Assembly (NCBI RefSeq): GCF_014931415.1
Contig: NZ_CP063121.1
Location: forward strand, 1,612,001-1,676,000
Direction of reading: 5' to 3'
Length of the DNA: 64,000 nucleotides
From: Haemophilus parainfluenzae
GTDB lineage: Bacteria > Pseudomonadota > Gammaproteobacteria > Enterobacterales > Pasteurellaceae
Part shown: positions 31,387-38,659 of the stretch, piece by piece
Layout: each line of letters begins with the position of its first letter
Position numbering within the stretch: the first letter of the stretch is position 1
Translations under genes and position numbers: made by a program
The notes under the pieces: model-generated
Databases searched by the model: none
What the model was told of the DNA's origin: nothing
Seen by the model: the letters and a program-made list of their open reading frames with translations, nothing else

Positions 31387-31458
31387 ATTATACATAGGAT
31401 ACAAAAAGAAATAATCCTCCAAATCACACTTTGTTACAATTTTGTGATCTACTTCAAT
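31387..31458 (-). promoter_or_regulatory. sucA promoter with possible CRP site
   Basis: Minus-strand -10 TATAAT (31387-31392). A CRP-like TGTGATCTACTTCAAT (31443-31458, plus orientation) has one perfect half and lies about 70 bp upstream of the predicted start, in phase with class I activation. The -35 is weak. Confidence 0.35.
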
Positions 31459-31461
31459 AAA

Positions 31462-31487
31462 AAAACCGCACATAAAGTGCGGTCTGT
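31462..31487. terminator. comE1 terminator
   Basis: ACCGCAC-ATAAA-GTGCGGT with A and T runs. One arm contains an exact uptake core (31475-31483). Confidence 0.82.
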
Positions 31488-31502
31488 TTTATCTCTGTTT
31501 TC

Positions 31503-32174
31503 TTAGAAACTTAAGAATGGTGTGATTTTCTCAATTGTGGCTTCACCGATACCGTCAATATTTGAAAGTTCGGCAGCGTTTTTGATTTTGCCCACTTTGT
31601 TACGGTAATCAATAATCGCTTGTGCTTTTTTCTCACCAATACCTGAAAGTTTTTGTAGAGTTTCTGCATCTGCTTTATTGATGTTTACTTTTGCAGAAGA
31701 AGCCACTTTCTCTTTTGCTGATTCTTTTGTTGAAGTCGCTTTTTCTTTCACTTCTTTTACTTTATCTGCTGATTTTGTTTTTGCCTCAGACGCTTTTTCT
31801 TTCGCACTCTCTTTCACTGAATTTAATTTTTCAGTGGCTTTGTCTTTCATGGATGCTTGATTATTCTCAGTTGCTTTTTCTTTTAGCTCTGATGCTTTCT
31901 CTTTTACCGCATCTTTTGCAGAAGTCGCTTTTTCTTTAACCTCTTTTACTTTATCTAATGCAATTGATTTTGTTGAACTTGCACTATCTGTCATTGATTT
32001 AAGCTTATCATTTGCTGCATTTTTCATATCAGCTTTTGTGCTTTCAACCATGGATTTTGAATTTGTTACAACATCTTCTTTTGTTGGCAATACGGCAGTA
32101 TTCGTTGCCAATGCAGAACCAGATACGGCTAATGCAAGTGATGTTAATGTTAAAAGTGATTTTAAAGATTTCAT
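31503..32174 (-). CDS. comE1: ComE1-type helix-hairpin-helix protein with LEA/apolipoprotein-like repeat insert
   Basis: 223 residues with three parts. A signal peptide (about 1-23, ending SALA) is followed by a Lys/Glu/Ala/Ser-rich helical repeat region (about 30-160) with 11-residue periodicity of the KVKEKATSAKD type. The C-terminal helix-hairpin-helix pair (about 163-223; VNINKADAETLQKLSGIG, then IDGIGEATIEKI) matches ComEA/ComE1 DNA-binding proteins. The Haemophilus ComE1 I remember is near 110 residues and lacks this middle, so the gene is about twice the usual size. Expected to act in the periplasm during DNA uptake, binding incoming DNA; the repeat could be a flexible or membrane-associating spacer (inference). 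Confidence 0.82.
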   Translation of the reverse strand: MKSLKSLLTLTSLALAVSGSALATNTAVLPTKEDVVTNSKSMVESTKADMKNAANDKLKSMTDSASSTKSIALDKVKEVKEKATSAKDAVKEKASELKEKATENNQASMKDKATEKLNSVKESAKEKASEAKTKSADKVKEVKEKATSTKESAKEKVASSAKVNINKADAETLQKLSGIGEKKAQAIIDYRNKVGKIKNAAELSNIDGIGEATIEKITPFLSF

Positions 32175-32198
32175 AAAAACTCCTGTTTTATTATCAAT

Positions 32199-32217
32199 AG
32201 GTTCAACTAGCGAACCT
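32199..32217. promoter_or_regulatory. Inverted repeat upstream of comE1
   Basis: AGGTTC-AACTAGC-GAACCT, 6-bp arms with a 7-bp spacer, in the comE1 leader or promoter about 25-45 bp before the start. It does not match the competence CRP-S consensus as I remember it. Confidence 0.3.
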
Positions 32218-32251
32218 GTATGCTAAGACTTCTCTTCATAAAATTAGTTCA

Positions 32252-32280
32252 AAACAAAAAACGCCCCTAATAAGGAGCGT
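32252..32280 (-). terminator. yccA terminator
   Basis: ACGCCCC-TAATAA-GGAGCGT stem with one mismatch. A run of A residues on the plus strand gives the minus-strand U-tract. Confidence 0.75.
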
Positions 32281-32298
32281 CTTTAAATTTAATACTGA

Positions 32299-32961
32299 CT
32301 AGTCATCGCTTGAGAAGATAGAAAGTAATCTCAATAAGCTAATAAATAAGTTGTAAATTGATACATAAATACTCACCGTTGCACGAATATAGTTTGTTTC
32401 GCCACCGTGAATAATATTGCTGGTTTCATAAAGGATTGTCATTGTTGAGAACACCACAAACAATGCACTGATCCCTACCGCTAATGCTGGAATTTGGAAG
32501 AAGAAACTTGCCACAATTCCTAACAATAACACGATAAATAATGAGAAAATTGCGGTAGAAAGGAAAGACATATCTTTCTTCGTAGTGAGCACATAAGCTG
32601 AACACGCAAAGAAGACGATTGCTGTACCTGCGAATGCAAGCATAATTAAATCTTCCATTCCTCTCGCCACATACATGTTTAAAATTGGCCCGATGGTATA
32701 ACCCATAAACCCAGTAAACGCGAATGCAGCTAAGATTCCCCATGCACTATTTGCTAAGCGGTTTGTCACGAAAAGTAAACCGTAGAAACCCACAAGTAAC
32801 ACGATAAGGTTAGGATAAGGCAAATTTAAGCTCATAGAGATATAAGCAACAACTGCCGAAAATGCCATCGTTAATCCCAATAAGAAATAGGTATTACGTA
32901 GCACTTTATGTGTGCTCAGTAGTGATTCTTCCTGTGAATTAACAACAATGCGAGATTGCAT
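32299..32961 (-). CDS. yccA: YccA-type Bax inhibitor-1 family membrane protein
   Basis: 220 residues with seven hydrophobic segments, BI-1/YccA family. The family segment [21 protein letters not shown] is visible around 75-95. In E. coli YccA interacts with and is degraded by FtsH and guards SecY. Starts [13 protein letters not shown]. Its upstream side faces the IS-bounded Msr unit, so the promoter lies between 32961 and 33088. Confidence 0.9.
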   Translation of the reverse strand: MQSRIVVNSQEESLLSTHKVLRNTYFLLGLTMAFSAVVAYISMSLNLPYPNLIVLLVGFYGLLFVTNRLANSAWGILAAFAFTGFMGYTIGPILNMYVARGMEDLIMLAFAGTAIVFFACSAYVLTTKKDMSFLSTAIFSLFIVLLLGIVASFFFQIPALAVGISALFVVFSTMTILYETSNIIHGGETNYIRATVSIYVSIYNLFISLLRLLSIFSSDD

Positions 32962-33122
32962 AAAAGCTCCTTATTTTACAAAGAATAAAGTTGATGAAAC
33001 ATCAATACGTAAAGTAAGGACTATAGGTCAAAAAGTCAATGGTAAATCAAGAATTTGTTTTAATTTTTAAATTTAAGAAGGTAAAAGTGATCTACCCCCA
33101 AAACCTGGACATCTAATTTGAG

Positions 33123-33497
33123 ATGCAGATTATGTCCTACTCTTATCAATTTCGTTTGAAAATTATCAAACTCGTCACCGAACAGGATTATGGTATCCGT
33201 GAGGTGGCTAAACTTCATCAAATTTCCCATGCGCTCGTCATTTATTGGCTAAAAGCATTTCGGGAAAGAGGGCTTGATGGCGTAAAATCGCCTTATACAA
33301 ACCTTCAAACACCGAAAGTAGTGAAGCCAAAGATGAAAAAGAAAGGCATTGAAATTCCAAAAACCACAGACTTTTCACCTAAAGCGTTTAAAAAGTTACA
33401 ACGAGAGCTCGCCTTGGCTCGTGCGGAGATTGCTTACCTAAATTTTTTTGTCGCGGTTATGTTGCACGGGGTTAACTGGCAATGTTCAGGGCGATAG
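33123..33497 (+). pseudogene. IS3/IS150-type transposase OrfA, 3' end replaced
   Basis: Residues 1-105 look like an IS150-group OrfA: an HTH region (SYQFRLKIIKLVTEQDYG, then REVAKLHQISHALVIYWLK) and a leucine-zipper-like end (KLQRELALARAEIAYL). After AEIAYL the sequence changes character (NFFVAVMLHGVNW...), so the joint with foreign DNA is near 33437. The start could be Met1 (33123) or Met4 (33132). No orfB start follows. Confidence 0.8.
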
Positions 33498-33690
33498 TTC
33501 AAGTGAGAGACCTTGAGCGTCCATTGCAGCTTGTAGAACGTCAGCAAAGTTGTTGATGCGTAATGATGGAGTTTGGCACAATCGTTTGATTGGCGTGGGT
33601 AGTGAGTTTTCCCAGATTTCTCAAGCTATTGGTGCAGCGGAAGCAGCAGAATTAGGCGCGTTGGGATGGCTAAAATCACAAAAATAGTAA
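33498..33690 (+). other. Unassigned segment between IS fragment and Msr operon
   Basis: About 250 bp from the OrfA joint (near 33437) to the tlpA terminator match nothing I recognise. A plus-strand frame open from 33517 to the TAG at 33685-33687 encodes a protein-like tail (VWHNRLIGVGSEFSQ, then AAEAAELGALGW), which looks like the C-terminal remnant of a real gene. It has no start signals and is probably debris from the place where the cargo originated. Confidence 0.35.
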
Positions 33691-33714
33691 AAGCGGCTTA
33701 AAAATAAGCCGCTT
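33691..33714 (-). terminator. Terminator of the msr operon
   Basis: AAGCGGCTT-AAAAAT-AAGCCGCTT, perfect 9-bp stem, with a short U-rich tail on the minus strand. It lies inside the IS-bounded unit. Confidence 0.8.
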
Positions 33715-33721
33715 GTCATCG

Positions 33722-34192
33722 TTATTTTTCAACAAACACTCGGATTTGTTCAGCTCCTAAATGCCCTGGCACCGTCTTCTTCACATTTAAATCAGCATCT
33801 AAAAATAGATTAAACGGATAACCTCGAACATGAACACGATCAATAATTTCACCATTTTCATCTAGCAAGACTTTAATATTTTTATATTCTAGCCCTTTGT
33901 ACCACTCAATAAAATCAGCAGTGCCTTTTTCGCCTTTGTGATCCGGCGAAACAATGGTAATCACTTCAAAATTGCGATCTTTTTCCGCACTTAAATCATC
34001 AATTTCAGCTAATCCTGCCAAACAGATCGGACACCAAGATGCCCACATTTTTACATACACAGGTTTGCCTTTATACTGGCTTAAAGTAACTGGCTGATTG
34101 TTTAAATCTTTGAGTTGCACATCCGACAAATTGGTTTGTGCAAAAGTGTTTAGGCTGAATGCCATTAAAAATATTGATAGTAGTTTTTTCAT
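33722..34192 (-). CDS. TlpA-like periplasmic thioredoxin (MsrAB electron donor)
   Basis: 156 residues. A Sec signal peptide (about 1-18) is followed by a TlpA/DsbE thioredoxin fold with redox motif WCPIC (Cys54 and Cys57) and cis-Pro region RGYPFNLF. Expected to carry electrons from CcdA to MsrAB in the periplasm, the role played by the N-terminal domain of Neisseria PilB. Last gene of msrAB-ccdA-tlpA; the gap to ccdA is 41 bp. From memory, H. influenzae has the same three genes (HI1453-HI1455). Confidence 0.88.
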   Translation of the reverse strand: MKKLLSIFLMAFSLNTFAQTNLSDVQLKDLNNQPVTLSQYKGKPVYVKMWASWCPICLAGLAEIDDLSAEKDRNFEVITIVSPDHKGEKGTADFIEWYKGLEYKNIKVLLDENGEIIDRVHVRGYPFNLFLDADLNVKKTVPGHLGAEQIRVFVEK

Positions 34193-34233
34193 TGCTTTTT
34201 CCTTTTATAGATTTCTTTTGTTGAGATTATGCT

Positions 34234-34875
34234 TTACGAAAAATTATTCGTAATCAATAAAATGCCCATCACGATAATTAAAACACCGCCAACGATTTTA
34301 AATTTATCTAAGTGTTTATTTAACCCTTTAGCACGTTTGAGCAAGCTGTCAGAGAAGAACGAAAACAATACAAACGGAGTTGCAAGCCCCAAGACATAAA
34401 TGAACATCATTGATGCACCATAAAGTGCAGAACCTTCATCGCCTGATAACGCTAACACAGAAGCCAGAATCGGGCCAATACAAGGTGTCCAACCAAGACT
34501 AAAGGTTAAACCAAGCACAAATGCCTCAAGTGCGGTCGATTTTCCTGATGTTTTGATTTCAACCAATTTCGTGCGTTCCAACAAACCAATTTTGAAAATG
34601 CCAAGTTGATGAATGCCCAAAATAATCACGATAACGCCAGCGATAATGCGGGTGGTGTTACTAAATAAAATATTCCCTAAAAAGCCAAAACTAAAGCCTA
34701 AACTGACAAATGTAAGGGAAAGCCCTAAAATAAATAAAAAAGTATTTAGGACTTTTTTACCACCTTTACTCAAAATACCAAAATAAATTGGAATAATCGG
34801 GAAAATACAAGGCGACAGAAAAGAAGCAAGCCCCGCTAAAAATACAGTTCCAATAAGGAGTTGTTGATCTAACAT
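34234..34875 (-). CDS. ccdA: CcdA-type transmembrane thiol reductant transporter
   Basis: 213 residues, six predicted membrane segments. The two redox Cys are in the duplicated SPCIFP (Cys23) and TPCIGP (near 132) motifs of the CcdA/DsbD-beta family. Moves reducing equivalents from cytoplasmic thioredoxin to a periplasmic partner. Directly between msrAB (11 bp upstream) and the TlpA-like gene, so the partner is very probably the latter. An exact uptake signal is embedded at 34528-34536, showing a Haemophilus history for the cargo. Confidence 0.9.
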   Translation of the reverse strand: MLDQQLLIGTVFLAGLASFLSPCIFPIIPIYFGILSKGGKKVLNTFLFILGLSLTFVSLGFSFGFLGNILFSNTTRIIAGVIVIILGIHQLGIFKIGLLERTKLVEIKTSGKSTALEAFVLGLTFSLGWTPCIGPILASVLALSGDEGSALYGASMMFIYVLGLATPFVLFSFFSDSLLKRAKGLNKHLDKFKIVGGVLIIVMGILLITNNFS

Positions 34876-34886
34876 CGTGCCTCTCC

Positions 34887-35945
34887 TTAGTTTTTAATCG
34901 ATTGAATCAAATATCCGTACCCTGCCTTTTCCATTTCGGCTAACGGAATAAATTTAATTGATGCACTGTTAATGCAATAACGCAAACCACCTTTATCTTT
35001 CGGACCATCGTCAAAAACGTGTCCTAGATGGGCGTTGCCCGCACGACTTAACACTTCGGTACGTTGCATATTAAAACTATTATCCGTTTGATAATGCACC
35101 ACCTCTTTCGCTATTGGTTTCGTAAAACTCGGCCAGCCACAACCCGATTCAAATTTATCATTTGAAGAAAAAACAGGCTCGCCTGTGGTGACATCAACAT
35201 AAATACCTGGTTGGAAATTATCCCAATATTCATTACTAAAAGAGCGTTCAGTATGTTTATTTTGAGTGACGGAATATTGCAACGGTGTCAATTTCGCTTT
35301 GAGTTCTGCATCACTCGGTTTCGGATAATCTTTCTCGTCAATCACGGGTTCATCAGCTTTGGTAATATCAATATGGCAATAACCATTTGGGTTTTTCTTC
35401 AAATAATCTTGATGATATTCTTCTGCTACGATGTAATTTTTAAGTGGTTGCACCTCAATTTGCACTGGTTTTTTATATTTGGTTTGAAGCTGGGCGAGTG
35501 CTTGTTCGATCACCGCTTTATCTGCCCCATCTTGATAATAAATCCCTGTGCGATATTGTCTACCACGATCGTTACCTTGTTTATTTACGCTGGTTGGATC
35601 AATCACTTTAAAATAATATTTAAGCAATTTATCTAACGAAATTTGGTTTGCATCGTAAGTGACTTTTACCGTTTCTGCATGATCGGTTACCCCAATCATC
35701 TGATAACTAGTTTTCTCCGTATTACCATTGGCATAGCCAGAAATCGCATCTTTCACGCCGTGAATACGCTCCATATATGCTTCCATACCCCAAAAACAGC
35801 CACCAGCAAGATAAATTTCACGAATATTTTGCGTATTTTCCATTGCCATTTTTTGTTCTCCAGATGATGTTGAATTTTGTATTGCTAAAGTTGGTGTAGC
35901 ACAACAAAGTGCGGTAATAAATAGAAATGTTTTTGATAGTTTCAT
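34887..35945 (-). CDS. msrAB: Periplasmic bifunctional methionine sulfoxide reductase MsrAB
   Basis: 352 residues. A signal peptide (about 1-22) is followed by an MsrA domain (catalytic Cys50 in [10 protein letters not shown], about 43-195) and an MsrB domain (about 215-345; [23 protein letters not shown], catalytic Cys about 324 in RYCINSAS). Reduces both S- and R-methionine sulfoxide in envelope proteins after oxidative or hypochlorite damage. First gene of the operon. Promoter at 35985-36013. An uptake core (35907-35915) lies in the signal-peptide codons. Confidence 0.95.
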   Translation of the reverse strand: MKLSKTFLFITALCCATPTLAIQNSTSSGEQKMAMENTQNIREIYLAGGCFWGMEAYMERIHGVKDAISGYANGNTEKTSYQMIGVTDHAETVKVTYDANQISLDKLLKYYFKVIDPTSVNKQGNDRGRQYRTGIYYQDGADKAVIEQALAQLQTKYKKPVQIEVQPLKNYIVAEEYHQDYLKKNPNGYCHIDITKADEPVIDEKDYPKPSDAELKAKLTPLQYSVTQNKHTERSFSNEYWDNFQPGIYVDVTTGEPVFSSNDKFESGCGWPSFTKPIAKEVVHYQTDNSFNMQRTEVLSRAGNAHLGHVFDDGPKDKGGLRYCINSASIKFIPLAEMEKAGYGYLIQSIKN

Positions 35946-35984
35946 TGTTTTTCCTTATGATGTGAAAATTAACGTTACATAAGG

Positions 35985-36013
35985 TTAGACGGCGGATAAT
36001 CCGATTTCTTACA
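35985..36013 (-). promoter_or_regulatory. ECF-sigma-like promoter of msrAB
   Basis: On the minus strand TGTAAG (36008-36013), 16-bp spacer and CGTCTAA (35985-35991), ending 40 bp before the msrAB start. The CGTC-type -10 and the spacing are typical of extracytoplasmic-function sigma factors. In H. influenzae, msrAB is reported to belong to an ECF (RpoE2) stress regulon, as I recall. No sigma gene is in this window. Confidence 0.5.
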
Positions 36014-36120
36014 GATTTTTGTAAAATTTTTAAAGAAATTGACTGAAATTCATTGTTATAACCAATAATAAAGAGCTAAAACACACTATTTCTCCCTCTT
36101 TTCTAAGGTAAAAAATCTAT

Positions 36121-36381
36121 ATGCAATCATATTCCACTCCTTCGCTTTATCACAAAGCGGTGCAAAGTATGAGCCGCCGAGGAAATTGCTATGATAATGC
36201 GGTGATTGAAAGTTTTTTTGCGATACTAAAATCAGAGTGTTTTTACTCTCGGACTTATCATTCAATTGCTGAATTACAGGCTGAAATTGAAGAATATTTA
36301 GTGTATTACAACCAAAAACGCATTAAACTTGCTTTCAAAGGATTGAGCCCTGTGCAATACCGAGCTCAATATTTAAGTTAA
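36121..36381 (+). pseudogene. IS3-family transposase OrfB, C-terminal fragment
   Basis: Residues from about 14 on match the end of an IS3-type integrase core: QSMSRRGNCYDNAVIESFF (the third catalytic residue, Glu), then KSECF and NQKRIKLAFKGLSPVQYR. The first two catalytic Asp residues and some 200 upstream residues are missing. The first ~13 residues probably belong to the joined DNA. It ends 31 bp before the right IS end. Confidence 0.85.
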
Positions 36382-36471
36382 CTAACCTGTCCAACTTTTT
36401 GGGGGCAGATCAAAGAGCGGTTAATTTCATCATTAAATTCGACCGTACTTTCTTTTGAAAAGGAATAAGAT

Positions 36472-37188
36472 ATGCAACTCCCTACCCTACAATCTGCAAA
36501 ATTAATTCGCCGCTATAAGCGTTTTTTGACTGATATTGAATTACCAAATGGTGAAGTGGTCACGATTCATTGTGCAAATACTGGTGCAATGACTGGCTGT
36601 GGTGAAAAAGGCGATACCGTTTGGTACTCTCATTCTGATAGCCAAACTCGCAAATATCCACACAGTTGGGAATTGACTCAATTAGTAAATGGCCAACTTG
36701 TTTGCATTAACACACACAGATCCAACCAGCTAGTCTTTGAAGCCTTGCAAAATAAACAAATCAAAGAACTCGCTATGTATGATGAAATTTATCCTGAAGT
36801 GAAATATGGTGAAGAAAATAGCCGTATCGACTTCTTACTTAAAGGTGAGGGTTTGCCAGATTGTTATGTTGAAGTGAAATCAATCACCTTTGTAAAAGGC
36901 ACATTAGGGATGTTTCCCGATGCGGTGACTACTCGTGGACAAAAACATGTTCGTGAGCTTTTAGCCATGAAAAAACAAGGACATCGCGCCGTTGTTCTCT
37001 TTGCTGGATTACATGATGGCTTCGATCGTTTTAAAATCGCTGAGTTTGTGGATCCTGAATATGATCGCCTTTTAAAAGACGCAAAATCTCAGGGCGTTGA
37101 AGCTTATGCTTATGCGGGAAAATTTGACATTTCAGATGGCATTCCGACCGCACTTTCTCTCACAGAAAGTGTACCTTACATCGATTAA
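36472..37188 (+). CDS. sfsA: Sugar fermentation stimulation protein SfsA
   Basis: 238 residues with an N-terminal OB-like domain and a nuclease-like core. Family motifs: [10 protein letters not shown] (near 36-45), RIDFLL and [10 protein letters not shown]. The E. coli name comes from maltose phenotypes; the molecular activity is unsettled. AAGGAA precedes the start. It lies just outside the right end of the IS-bounded unit, with a decayed uptake-signal pair in the gap (36413-36455). Confidence 0.93.
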   Translation: MQLPTLQSAKLIRRYKRFLTDIELPNGEVVTIHCANTGAMTGCGEKGDTVWYSHSDSQTRKYPHSWELTQLVNGQLVCINTHRSNQLVFEALQNKQIKELAMYDEIYPEVKYGEENSRIDFLLKGEGLPDCYVEVKSITFVKGTLGMFPDAVTTRGQKHVRELLAMKKQGHRAVVLFAGLHDGFDRFKIAEFVDPEYDRLLKDAKSQGVEAYAYAGKFDISDGIPTALSLTESVPYID

Positions 37189-37195
37189 AAAAATA

Positions 37196-37250
37196 ATTGA
37201 GAATTATTTGCATTTTGTTATTGACAAGACATTTGATAATAGTTATCATC
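37196..37250 (+). promoter_or_regulatory. Promoter with two Fur-box-like sites
   Basis: TTGACA (37221-37226), 17-bp spacer and TATCAT (37244-37249) form a strong promoter. GATAATAGTTATCATC (37235-37250) overlaps the spacer and -10. ATTGAGAATTATTTGCATT (37196-37214) lies upstream. Both resemble the Fur consensus GATAATGATAATCATTATC, and the first is placed to block RNA polymerase. Confidence 0.7.
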
Positions 37251-37255
37251 TAACC

Positions 37256-37322
37256 ATTCCAAAAACAAACAGATAATCACTCCAACTTCACGCCTATTTC
37301 CCCACAAATAGGCGTTTTTTTT
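37256..37322 (+). ncRNA. Candidate Fur-repressed small RNA (RyhB/HrrF-like role)
   Basis: Starts about 7 nt after the -10 of the Fur-type promoter and ends at a canonical terminator: CGCCTATTT (37291-37299), loop CCCCAC, AAATAGGCG (37306-37314) and eight T residues. About 67 nt with no open frame. The 5' half is unstructured and A/C-rich, and contains CACTCCAACTTCACG, which could pair with ribosome binding sites. Position and control fit an iron-sparing sRNA. H. influenzae has such an RNA (HrrF); I cannot confirm identity without alignment. tyrS begins 75 bp later. Confidence 0.7.
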
Positions 37323-37396
37323 CATCTCAATCTTTTCATTTCAGCCATATTCTCTATAATGTAGCCTTTAATATTGAAATAACATTAGGAAATAGA

Positions 37397-38584
37397 ATGA
37401 CTGATATTAATACCGTTCTCGCAGAACTAAAACGCGGTACTGATGAGATTCTTTCTGAAGCGGATTTAATCGAAAAACTAAAAGAAAATCGCCCACTTAA
37501 AATTAAACTTGGTGCAGACCCTACTGCTCCAGATATTCACTTAGGGCATACCGTGGTATTAAACAAACTTCGTCAATTCCAACAATTGGGCCACGAAGTC
37601 TATTTCTTAATCGGTGATTTCACTGGTATGGTCGGTGACCCATCGGGTAAAAATACCACTCGCCCACCGCTTAGCCGCGAAGATGTGCTTCGCAATGCAG
37701 AAACCTATAAAGAACAGATATACAAAATTCTAGACCCACAAAAAACGAAAATCGTATTCAACTCTGAATGGTTGGGTAAATTGGGTACTGAAGGGATGAT
37801 CCGTTTAGCAAGTAACTACACCGTAGCGCGTATGCTAGAACGTGATGACTTCAAAAAACGTTTTGGTAACAACCAACCTATCGCAATTCACGAATTTATT
37901 TATCCTTTATTACAAGGTCATGACTCTGTTGCTTTAGAAGCAGACGTTGAACTTGGTGGTACTGACCAAAAATTTAACTTACTTGTTGGTCGTGAATTAC
38001 AAAAATCAGCTGGTCAGAAACCACAAGTAGCGATTACGCTTCCATTACTTGTTGGTTTAGACGGTGAGAAGAAAATGTCTAAATCATTAGGTAACTACAT
38101 CGGCGTGACAGATGCACCAAGCGATATGTTCGGTAAAATTATGTCGATCTCGGATGAATTAATGTGGGATTGGTACAACTTACTTTCTTTCCGTCCACTC
38201 ACTGAAATTGCTGAATTAAAAGCAGAAGTGGAAAATGGTAAAAACCCACGTGATGTGAAGATTTTATTAGCCAAAGAAATCATTGCACGTTTCCATGATG
38301 AAGCAGCGGCAGGGGCGGCTGAACAAGAATTTATTAACCGTTTCCAAAAAGGTGCAATGCCGGATGAAATGCCTGAATTCACCTTTGAAGGCGAAATTGG
38401 TTTAGCAACCTTATTAAAAGAAGCAGGACTAGTTCCCTCTACTTCTGAAGCGATTCGCTCAGCGAAGCAAGGTGGTGTAAAAATCAATGGCGAAAAAGTC
38501 GAAGACATGAAAGCCAATGCACCAAAAGGCACGAATGTTTACCAAGTCGGTAAACGTAAGTTTGCACGCGTAACCATCGCATAA
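37397..38584 (+). CDS. tyrS: Tyrosyl-tRNA synthetase
   Basis: 395 residues. The HIGH motif is in [14 protein letters not shown] near 40-53 and the KMSKS motif in [14 protein letters not shown] near 220-233. A C-terminal S4 domain ([17 protein letters not shown]) ends the protein. This is the TyrZ-like class rather than the E. coli TyrS class by its length and the KMSKS form (family knowledge). Start ATG with AGGAAAT upstream, after the small RNA terminator. Confidence 0.97.
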   Translation: MTDINTVLAELKRGTDEILSEADLIEKLKENRPLKIKLGADPTAPDIHLGHTVVLNKLRQFQQLGHEVYFLIGDFTGMVGDPSGKNTTRPPLSREDVLRNAETYKEQIYKILDPQKTKIVFNSEWLGKLGTEGMIRLASNYTVARMLERDDFKKRFGNNQPIAIHEFIYPLLQGHDSVALEADVELGGTDQKFNLLVGRELQKSAGQKPQVAITLPLLVGLDGEKKMSKSLGNYIGVTDAPSDMFGKIMSISDELMWDWYNLLSFRPLTEIAELKAEVENGKNPRDVKILLAKEIIARFHDEAAAGAAEQEFINRFQKGAMPDEMPEFTFEGEIGLATLLKEAGLVPSTSEAIRSAKQGGVKINGEKVEDMKANAPKGTNVYQVGKRKFARVTIA

Positions 38585-38601
38585 AACACCTATGAAAATG
38601 A

Positions 38602-38630
38602 CCGCTCTTTTTAAGTGCGGTTATTTTTTA
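38602..38630 (+). terminator. tyrS terminator
   Basis: ACCGCTCTT-TTT-AAGTGCGGT (one mismatch) followed by TATTTTTT; an exact uptake core at 38613-38621. Confidence 0.75.
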
Positions 38631-38659
38631 ACTGATATCCACAATAGAAGGAAAATAAT

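Larger units (their letters stand above)
33088..36412 (+). mobile_element. 3.3-kb IS3-family-ended unit enclosing the msrAB-ccdA-tlpA operon
   Basis: The left end reads TGATCTACCCCCAAAA..TGGACA (from 33088). The right end, read inward on the minus strand, is TGATCTGCCCCCAAAA..TTGGACA (from 36412). These are imperfect ~25-bp terminal inverted repeats beginning TG. Direct repeats AAG flank both sides (33085-33087 and 36413-36415), matching the 3-bp duplication usual for IS3 relatives. Just inside are a 5' transposase fragment (orfA) and a 3' fragment (end of orfB), both in plus orientation. The middle of the transposase is replaced by about 2.7 kb carrying three minus-strand genes and their promoter and terminator. 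Neither transposase part can work alone. Confidence 0.8.

Noticed and set aside
33123..33497. Intact transposase by programmed frameshift into orfB
   Set aside because: The orfB 5' part and catalytic Asp residues are absent and the following DNA is unrelated, so no frameshift can restore a transposase.
36121..36381. Independent small gene before sfsA
   Set aside because: The sequence is clearly the end of an IS3-type integrase core next to the right terminal repeat.
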